From Phoronis australis (Eukaryota > Phoronida > Phoronidae), in assembly GCA_002633005.1 (NCBI GenBank), contig NMRA01000272.1, forward strand, positions 375,817 through 437,816: DNA of 62,000 bases, given 5' to 3'. How positions within the stretch are numbered: the stretch's first letter is position 1; each line of letters opens with the position of its first letter. Positions 48,201 through 57,200 of the stretch are shown piece after piece. Made by a program: the position numbers and the translations under genes. Below the pieces are notes generated by a model. That model did not search any database, was not told where the DNA came from, and saw only the letters and a list, made by a program, of their open reading frames with translations.

Positions 48201-51200
48201 CAGACAAAATACACTCTGGGTTGTGCCCGGCAGAAACCCCCAAAAATCTCAATCATGGTATGCCATCAAAATTTGATCTAGACTAGATTTTCGAGGTACC
48301 GGCCAAAACTGATTTAAAACGAACAATAGTACCCGGGGTCCTTTTTTGGTTTCTGCTGGACCTATTCCAGAGTGCAATTTGTCTGTCATGGGTCATTTGG
48401 AGTTCAGTGCGGTACTATTGTTCGTTTTAAATCAGTTTTGGTTGGTACCTCGAATATCTAGTCTTCTAGCTCATTTTGGGGCTCTTAGTAAGTCCCCCAG
48501 GGGTCACACCCAGAGTGCAGACAACGGCAGACGTCCATTTCTGTACATACTCAACTGAGGTGGACTTTAAATGCTCCCGTGGTCAGATGTTGGTACCTCG
48601 TTCATCTATGCTAAGTGCTCTGGGCTGCCGGTCTAGTCTCAGACTCATCGGCTTCCCGGGTAAGTAGCGCAAAATAGTTTTTACTACTGCGCAGAAAGGG
48701 AATTGTTCAACCTTCATGTATTTGGAAACAACTTTGACGCGGAGAGAAATGAATGAGAATGAGACGGATCGTTGTTTACGCTTTTTGGTAAATGATTACG
48801 AGTTTGTTATAAAATTTCACGACTTCAATTTCATTATTTTTTGTTTATCTTGAAGGAAACAAAACATGTGGTCATGGCATGTTTAAATGTCCTAACAGTC
48901 ATTGCATCGACGACAGCCTTGTTTGTAACGGAGAACACGATTGTATAAAGACAGGATATGACGAAAACAAATGTAGTAAGTATTCAAGTGTGTGGATGAC
49001 TTCAGATAAATGATTTCCGTTTGTAAACGTTTTTCCTGTTCCAATTGGCAACAGGATTTATTGCTGCACTCCTTCATGAGTTGTTGAATCTAAAACTATT
49101 AACGGGACGATACCAGTGAAATCTTCAAGGGGACGAGTTTGTCAAATGAAACTATATACATCCATTTTTAAGATACGACAGGCGAAATGCCTTGCTGGAG
49201 AATGCATTACGTAGTACCATTTTCTGTCATAATTCAACTCTACAAGTCGTAGTCAAGTTACAATGAAGTACTGGTCAATATGCTGGTGCTTGGTTGGAAA
49301 TGTAAGATCTTTTCAAGTTCATGTTATCGTAGTAACCAGCACGTGCAAATTTATCGAATTCGTTGTAAACTATGTTCCCGGGTCAAACACGACTTTTCAG
49401 AGAAGTGCTTGCTCTTTCAAAGCAACTTCATCGTATTCTTAATATCCTTTGCTGGAATATTGAAATTGGCTCTATACATGTTAACCGTTATTTGCTCTAA
49501 CCATAGCAATTTTTGTAAAAAACCATTAGCAAACCATTGCACTGACGAAAACGAGTTAATATATCATCAAATGTCAAAATGCATTGCATGTACCTACTTA
49601 CCTATTAAAGGCTCTTACATCAAGTAACTGAGAGTGTTGTTATACTCCTTGGTAACTCCTTTGGCCCTGTCGAGCAAGGCTCATGATATGAGATTATTTC
49701 AATTATTGCCAGTAAAAGCCAAAGCGAAGGTTTGAAAACTTTTAAATGAACATCGGCAAAATGCAAAAAAATACGTAGCATTTTGACGCTAAGCCGTAGC
49801 ACTACAGAAACGGGAAGAATATGTAGCACTCTCATTAATTTTAACCTCAAATAATAATTCCTTTTCAGGCGCTTCGTGTCCGTATTTAAGTGATCAGTGC
49901 GAGTGTTACAATAATGTTATGAACTGTTCATCTAGAGCTCTTCAGGATGTTCCATATTTGGGGAATGACAGATATATCCGAATACTGTGAGTAGAATAGT
50001 ACACACCTCGTATCAAACATTGTGATTGCTGGTCAAATAGAGACTAACCTGAAATGCTGTACAAATACTTTTGAGAGATCACTAGTAGAGAAGGAAATTG
50101 CATAGTGTGTTTGAAAAAGGGGAATCAACAGTACATCCACTACTGAGCAATGTTCTTGTGAAATAAAGATTTGTTTAAAAAACATGGTCAGCTCGACTCT
50201 AAGTTAAATGGTTTTTAAACGCATTTATCTCTGTAACAGATGTTAATCAATTACTTGCAGTGACTTGAGTTCCAATGCCATCGATTCGATAAAGAACAAC
50301 AGCTTTGCGAGTTTTAGGGATCTCCTTGTGTTGTGAGTATGATGACTTTTTAGGCTACAATGTTACTGAGTAGGAGCATTCATGGATTGGTCAGTGTATA
50401 ATATTGCTGAAATAGCATTGTAACACTGAACATCACGGGCGGGGCAGCACTGAAAAAAGTGTGTGTGGGGGCAGGGGAGCTAAAGCCCCCCCCAGCTCCC
50501 TGTGGTGCACCGCCTAAACACCATGGGCGGCGCAGCACTGAAAAAGTTGGGAGGCTGTAGCCCCTAGCCCCTTATGGTGCGCCGCCCATGAACATAGTAC
50601 AATGTACAAATGCAGACGCTACAGGAAGCTATATCTGGGTTGGAAACGTGTGAGTTCCACAAGGAAATTAGTTTTTGTAGGAATTAAGACTTTCATACTC
50701 TTTGACTCATGAACTGTCAGAAGTGTTTGAATGATCGTTGCTCCTATATGTGTATTGTTTTGGAGATGGCTCCAAAATATTTAATGAATTATGGAAGGAA
50801 GTCTTCTTTGAGATAAAAGATTTTTAAAGGAGGTATTCATAGTTTGCGATTCAATTGTGAATCAACCAAAAATCATTTATTAAAGGAGATGTCAAGGCTT
50901 GAAATTACGAAGGTGCCACATGTCTACGATTCAATCTGAGTCTGACAAATTAGTGCAATATTTTCCCATAACTATGAAAATTTTGACAGCAATAAAAATG
51001 GCGGATGCTGCTTCTATGATAGGTTTCTTGCTAAAAAATGCCAGTAATACCACAAGTTTTCGGAGACAGAAAACTCTGATGGTTCCAATATTAAAAATTA
51101 AATTCACTAATTCATCTTATAATTGGAACAAATTCTAACTTATTATTGGATTCGCCAAATCTACAATCGATTTAATTAATGTTTCGATACTTTTAAAGAT

Positions 51201-54200
51201 CGTTAGATGGGCGCAACTAATTTCCAAAAAATAACTGGAAAACAAGTCTCAGATATTCACCCTTCATTCGGAATATAAAGGCGGTCATACGTCGCGGAAC
51301 CCGTTTGATTTCAAATTAATTGGGCCGCGTCAAGCTTCGAAATTTTTAAAAATCAATGAAGATTCATAGACTTGAAGTCATTTTCCACCTTCAGGCGTTT
51401 ACTCAGTCTACTCATTAAGGTTATACGAAAAATTATCGACAAGTTTGTGTATTTAGCAAAATGTCTACAAAACTATAAATTTTAACCCAGTAAAAGTATT
51501 TTCTCAAAGTAGAACGCGTGCAGAATTTGATTTTTGACTTGAATTGAAGGTACATCGATCGCAGAACAACGGCATCAATAACAAGATCAAATTTTGTTTA
51601 ACATAAACGTCCAAGATGAAATCTCTAAAGCGCTATTACCGTTTTCTAAAGTATCTAAATTATTGCTCCTTTCCATTTTAAATATTTTTGATTTTTTCAT
51701 AAAAGTTATAAAAGTCCTATATTCTGACAGTCCCTCGTATAACAGTGAACAATTTTTAAGACATTTGTAACAGCGTTTTGGAGAGCAATGCATAATAAAA
51801 TGGTTTATGTTTTTCATATGAATCGAATCCGCAATTTTTGAGATGTGGTGTTCTGGAGTTTGCCCATTTGGCCATTTTTCTACGGTTCTGCATAACCTAA
51901 ACGTCAAGTTCTTCTGTTTTTATCGATCGTCATGAACAATAACAGAAGCGATGATTTGGCCAGTAATGATAATGTCGCTATTTGAGCGCCAACTAACCCT
52001 TTTGACATTATTTCGCCAAGAGTGGCGGAAAATCTTGAGGTTATGTTTTGGAAGTTTAAGGACTAAAACTGAAATCGCATTTGCTGATCACCGTGGGAGT
52101 TTGGTATCTCTGAAATTATCTCTCAGCTGGCCCCTCAATAATCTCCGAATTCTTTCAAAAGGCCTCCCTGAGATGGTGAGCTCGTAAAAATATTGGACAA
52201 GACCATCGACCTTGATGCGAATTGAAGAAAGATCTACTAGTTTTTGTCATACGGCCGCTTAAAACAGCTGGTGCGGAATAGTAAAAATCGTTTGCAGTCG
52301 CTTGTAACGGTATTGGAGAAAGTGTAAAGCAAAATCTAGACGATGCAGACTGTGTTGCACCCCCAACTAGCAATTTTTGGATTTTTGGCATCCATCTTAT
52401 TTATAGTGAGTTGCCAGAATGGTCTTCAGGAAATTCAACAGACGTGTCTCAATCTACTAAAAACTGTACGACACCCAGAATGGTCTTCAGGAAATTCAAC
52501 AGACGTGTCTCAATCTACTAAAAACTGTACGACACCCGCCAATTTAGGTCGACTAACAATGAGTCTATTATACCCCTTTTGAGAATGTTGGAAAACCTTT
52601 CATGTGCTATATATACTGCCGCTAATTTTTGATGTGCCATGTATACTGCCGCTAATTTTTGAGGCTATCGTTCTCGAAATTGAGTTGAAGATGCTCTATC
52701 ACGTGAATTTGTGTTTTGTGTGACTGTTTAGTTGAATATAAAGGGATTTCCAGTCACTGTGATGGTTGTGTGACTGTTTAGTTGAATATAAAGGGATTTC
52801 CAGTCACTGTGATGGTTGTGTGACTGTTTAGTTTAATATAAAGGGATTTCCAGTCACTGTGATGGTTGTGTGACTGTTTAGTTGAATGTGACGGGATTCC
52901 CAGTCACTGTGATGGTTGTGTGACTGTTTAGTTGAATGTAACGGGATTCCCAGTCACTGTGATGGTTGTTTGACTCAGTAGACACCGACTGGGTACATGT
53001 ACGTGCCGACACATTCGTTTTGGAATATTTTACTACGCAACTCTATTCATGCCTTTGTACCTTTCCAGAAACTTATATGGAAACAAGATAAATAGCATTG
53101 AGCCAGACAGTTTTGTTACTTTGAAGTATTTGAAAGCCCTGTAAGTATTAGACATTTCACTTAATTTAGCATCATTAACAGTAAAATTAAATTTAATACT
53201 TCAAGTTTCACCAAAACGTCAAAATCACCTCCTTGCTCAATCTGATGATTGGACAAAGATGAGGACTAAAATTTTTTTTTTCAGTTTGAGTCAAAAATTT
53301 ACTGAACATGAATTTTAGCTGGATGCATGACGTCACTGAGTGCCTAAATCAAAGCTGCATTTTACCCTGTTTCACTGGCCTTAATTGCTTTTTTGTTGAA
53401 TTTTAGGGACCTCAGTGGACAGCGTCTCAAAGGTATCTTAAAGAAAGGAACGTTCACGGGACTCGTGAATTTGATAAGATTGTGAGTTTCTGCTGTACTA
53501 ATTCTTCAAGTGTAAACTAACTATTCTGAGATGCGACGGAAGTGACGCTAAACATTGGTCCACAATAAGCTTTCTAAACAACTGACGCATTGTTTGTTCT
53601 ATATGCAAAATTCGTTGAACCCACAGCGATGTTAACGATCGATATTTTTAAATAAAATTTACTCCAGTTCTCGGTCGTCCGCATTCTAACAATAAAGCAG
53701 ACGGCCAAGAGACGCAGGGAAACTGGTGATTAAAGCGATACCTATATTTCGAGATAGTGTTCTTTTCTCAGCATCAAGCATATATAGACATAGAAATATT
53801 GAAAGGCATTCAAAAATAACCATAGAAAAATTCACATGTTTTGATTTTCAGGGATTTATCCAACAATTCAATTACTGGGATAGAGGATGGAGCCTTTCAA
53901 GGGTTGTTTAAGTTGAAATACCTGTAAGTACTTAATACAACCAAATAGCGCAGATGTTCTCTCTTCAAGATTTTAAAGGCGTCCTGAAATAACCACGTGT
54001 ACCATTGAGACGGAAACTGGTCGACTCCCGTGTTAAAAAGTTTCATTGACACTATGCATTACATAAATGATAAAAATTTTGGTTGCGTTGTGACTAAAAA
54101 TACCAGAAGAGACAATCCGAGTTTTTTCCGAACGATGTTTGTTTGAACAACTACTTTGACTTGCGTGAAAGACACACGGTATTTAAAGGAGGTACTTTGC

Positions 54201-57200
54201 CATTGAAAGCTGACTAAGTAAATTGATAATTTATTTTATAAAATATTCTTGAACAAGACGAGTGAGCAAAACGAATTTTTGCAAAAGAAAGATGGAAGAC
54301 AAATGGAAAAATTTACAAACAGGTGGTTACAAATGCATAATTTAATAGCAATCTAAGGATATTTCCAAAATACTATCTCCCCAAAACGAAAACAAACTGA
54401 TGTTTTAGAAAACTTTAACAGCGTTTTTGAGATCACGTCTTGAACAATTATATCAATGAAAATTCCGATCACGTTGTTGATACTGTTACTTTGCTATGAG
54501 TGAATCTTTCTATTTTGCTAAATTTTATTACGATACATGGTCACGTGACTCAATTAATTTGCAAATTGGTAAAACACCAACTGTTAAATTCTACTTTTAG
54601 TGCTTTTACTGTGTTAATATCTACAAATTTGTAGATATTTGGCTAAATGTAAACACTTGTCAGTAAGTTCCTTGATAACTTTCAAGTAAACGCTGTTGCG
54701 AATTATAACCGATGAGATTTTATTCGTTGGAGAACCCTAAATGACTTCTGGTGAAATCGGTATGTGAAGGATTCATTTTTGGCCATGACCTCTGTTCTAC
54801 TATGCTATACCGATACTAGCGATTAATAAAATACAAATCGAATCGATGGAGATCAGGAGGTTCAGTTGGTCTTCGAATCGACTGACTAGTCAATTCAACG
54901 GTTAAGATTTGTTGAAAGCTGCTTTAATCACACAAAATTAATAAAGCTGGCGTTAGATACTAATTGAACAAAGACACCGACAACTAGGACGAGGACGACA
55001 ATGATGATGATGAGGGCGACGATTACGGGACGATGACGAAGACGAGGACAAGAACGAGGACTATGACAACGACGACTTACATAATTTACGTTGCGTGTAA
55101 CGAACTAAATTTGTTCAGTCGTTCACATTGTGTTTTACAGGGACATTTCTCGCAACAACATTGCCTATGCGGGTAAAAAGATATTCAACGGACTGAATAG
55201 CTTGAAGCGCGTGTGAGTAAATTCATGGCTCACTGTTTCGAAAATTGCGACAGCATATATAAATTTCTTATATTTTCAAATTTGTTTGGAAAGGGAATGA
55301 TAAAAGTTGTTTGCCAATAATTACATGAAGCTGTGTTGAACTCGTGTGATATCTCCTAATCTGTTCAGAACAAAATTTATAAAATTTGAATCGAGTCCGT
55401 TTTGGTTGAAGCGCAATTTGAAACTAATTTCATGACTGAAAGTAGCTTAAATCGAAACTAGTTCCTTGACATACTGTAAAATGCAGGTTTAATGCCGGTT
55501 TAAGAAAGTCTTTTACACACATACATGTAGTTGGCCGGAAACAGTTCTTCCTATAAGGAATTAAAACGTTTTTTGTGCTCTCCTGTGTTTATTATACAGA
55601 GAGACTGATGAGTATCGTTTCTGCTGCGTCGAACGACGATCGAACTTCACCTGCTTACCAGGTCCAGATCTCTTCTCTAACTGTGAAGACTTGTTGGCCA
55701 ACTATGTCCTAAGGGTCAGCATTTGGATCGTTGGTTTAGCGGCCCTCATTGGGAACGTAATGGTAATCATATGGCGACAACTTGACAAGCGTAGCAGCAA
55801 GGTATCCATACTTGTGTCCAAATGTCTGAAAGTCTGAGATGCACTTATCAGTAAAATGCGTGTATCTTGCGGGTGAAGAAAATTTGAAGCTTCCATGGAG
55901 AAAGAAAGCTTTTTTTCTTGAGTCGTAACTCATTTGAAGGCATTATTTCATTGAAACTAACCATTTCGTAGGACCTCTGTTGGCAAATGGTAATGTTTTC
56001 TTTCGGAACTTCCCATGAAAACACATCCCCTGGAGTGGTAGTAAAATCTGCCAAATTTACATGGCCTTTTCATGTCTCTTACTAATAAATTTGTATGTCT
56101 ATAAAGTGTGTTTTTGTTTTGTGATAGGAATCTCTGTAATTGAGCATTATGTTAAGATTGATTTTATTGAGAAGTTAAGTTGTTGAGTATTGCCTCATTT
56201 TAGTGTTAATCTTGTATCATATTGATATCTTTTCCAGATAAATTCCTTCATGATAACCAATTTGGCATTCGCTGACTTCTTCATGGGTTTGTATCTGATG
56301 ATCATAGCCAGCGTCGACGCTTATCATCGCGGCCTCTACATTGAAAGTGACAAGAGCTGGCGCGAAAGTGCGTTGTGTACATTTGCCGGATTTCTGACAT
56401 TCTTTTCAAGTGAATTGTCCGTTTTTATACTGACAATGATAACTCTTTTTCGATTGTTCTGCATTACCTTCCCGTTCAAACGTAGTCGCTTTGGTATGCG
56501 CAAGGTACGAATCTGCATGTTTTGCATTTGGAGTATTTCAATCGCTCTGTCCACTATTCCGTTGATAGACATCGACTACTTCCGCATGTTCTATGGACGT
56601 TCTGGTGTGTGTCTGGCATTGCCATTGACAGTGGAGACGTATTCAAATGGATGGGAGTACTCTTTTTCCGTGTCGATTGTACTGAATCTGATATCGTTTC
56701 TAGTCATATTTATCTCGTATATTTGGATGTTTATTGTCGCCAAGAGTACACGAACGGCAGCGCGCACATCGGAAATGAAGTGCGACAACGTCATGGCGCG
56801 AAGGATGACAACGATTGTCGTCACGGACTTTCTGTCCTGGATGCCGATAATCGTCATCGCGATGTTGTCTTGCGGTGGGGTCGTCTTGCCATCACAGGTA
56901 GGCTAACATAAGATAAGCGGGCCCAAAGCCAGGGGTGTACAATGCCTTTAGAATGCAGGCTGACAGTTGTGTGCGCCAGGACGATTTAGTTTCAAAATTA
57001 TTGACTGACTTTTTGTATTTTTATTGTGTAATGTACAAATCAGTGTCTGAAGATCCCACTTGCCCTGAACAGCCTCAATAGACAGTCTCTCCAATAGGTG
57101 ACAGTCAGGTCTAGCATCAAGTGTCTGCACATCAATGGAGGGGAAGATATCTGTTGATGAGCATGAGAAAGGGACCACTGATCACAAACTCAGTCCGCGG

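Noticed and set aside
52343-52582. Frame covering the 61-bp tandem pair
   Set aside because: It is a repeat-driven frame in an intron with no flanking splice sites and no domain resemblance.
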